Shown: positions 41,344-41,732 of the stretch, in pieces | Layout: each line of letters starts with the position of its first letter | How positions within the stretch are numbered: position 1 is the stretch's first letter | Assembly (NCBI RefSeq): GCF_000275845.1 | Contig: NW_006766908.1 | Span: forward strand, 147,915 to 189,646 | From: Dichomitus squalens LYAD-421 SS1 | Lineage: Eukaryota > Basidiomycota > Agaricomycetes > Polyporales > Polyporaceae | Reading direction: 5' to 3' | Length of the DNA stretch: 41,732 nucleotides | Position numbers and translations under genes: made by a program | The notes under the pieces: model-generated | The model's database searches: none | Told to the model about the DNA's origin: nothing | The model's input: the letters and a program-made list of their open reading frames with translations, nothing else

Positions 41344-41732
41344 TGTCACGGACGTTGGACAGACGCCCCTTTTTGCCGCCCATTCCCTTTCCTTTGACGC
41401 CCACCTTCCATTTCCGGACCGTTTCCTTTCCTAGCTCATCCCAGTTTGGACACTGTAGATACGTTCCCACAGCCGCATGCTACGTTCCCGTGATCGCCAT
41501 GCCCTTGCCTTTTCTTTCTCGCCCTTTGTTCCCCCTTTGTCATCTTCACTGCCTCGCTCTCGCGCCTTGTCCTTGGTTGCTAAGCAGCCCCTCTAGTATA
41601 TAAGGACCCCCCTAGGCGCTCCCTAGTCCCCATCTCGACCTCTTGGTCATTGGGACTAGGTGAGTGACCATAGCGTTGTATCTCTCTTCGATTGCTAATG
41701 TATAACTTGGTCATTGGGACTAGTCTGTCGCT
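41344..41732 (+). mobile_element. probable start of an LTR (runs off the window)
   Basis: The sequence from TGTCACGGACG at 41344 has the look of a Ty3/Gypsy-type LTR: TG start, C/T-rich body, TATATAAGGA at about 41598, and an 18-base direct repeat CTTGGTCATTGGGACTAG at 41642 and 41706. The far end, primer-binding site and any coding region lie outside the window, so this is not proven. Confidence 0.4.

Overview
The window is nuclear DNA of a filamentous basidiomycete, most likely an agaricomycete. Genes are split by 50-70 base introns with GTRNGT donors and CTNAC/CTNAT branch points. The recognisable repeats and families (a Plavaka transposase, DUF6532, DUF4246, many short orphan genes) are typical of agaricomycete genomes. 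Exon coordinates below were inferred by hand from reading frame, splice consensus and comparison of copies inside the window.

Layout. 0.5-2.6 kb holds a conserved host gene, the U3 snoRNP WD40 protein Rrp9. 2.85-4.92 kb holds two decayed gene copies (orphan family X, then DUF4246). From 5.35 to 40.5 kb the window is framed by two inverted arms of about 6 kb (5348-11378 and 34541-40508). Each arm carries the same series of small orphan genes, named here M1, M0, Z, M2, M3 and X. The outer part of the arms (M1, M0) is nearly identical and open in both. The inner part (Z, M2, M3) is eroded, mostly in the right arm. The roughly 23 kb between the arms holds GC-rich host genes (an unrecognised 688-residue protein, the APC/C activator Cdc20/Slp1), a BTB/POZ protein, an intact DUF4246 protein, an acidic-tailed unknown protein, a third family X gene, small non-autonomous elements, and an intact head-to-head pair of a DUF6532 gene and a Plavaka transposase. 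The window ends with the 3' end of an unrecognised gene and what looks like the start of an LTR.

How it fits together. Rrp9 acts in pre-rRNA processing and Cdc20 in mitotic exit; these are ordinary host genes. Everything around them is duplicated, mostly in inverted orientation: the arms, the X-B/X-C pair, the two DUF4246 copies and a 118-base hairpin element. The most notable points are the gene-bearing inverted arms around an essential cell-cycle gene, the orphan families that make up the arms (M1 and M2 appear to share a C-terminal domain), and the two-gene transposon-like unit at 27.9-33.3 kb. Functions of the orphan families are unknown.
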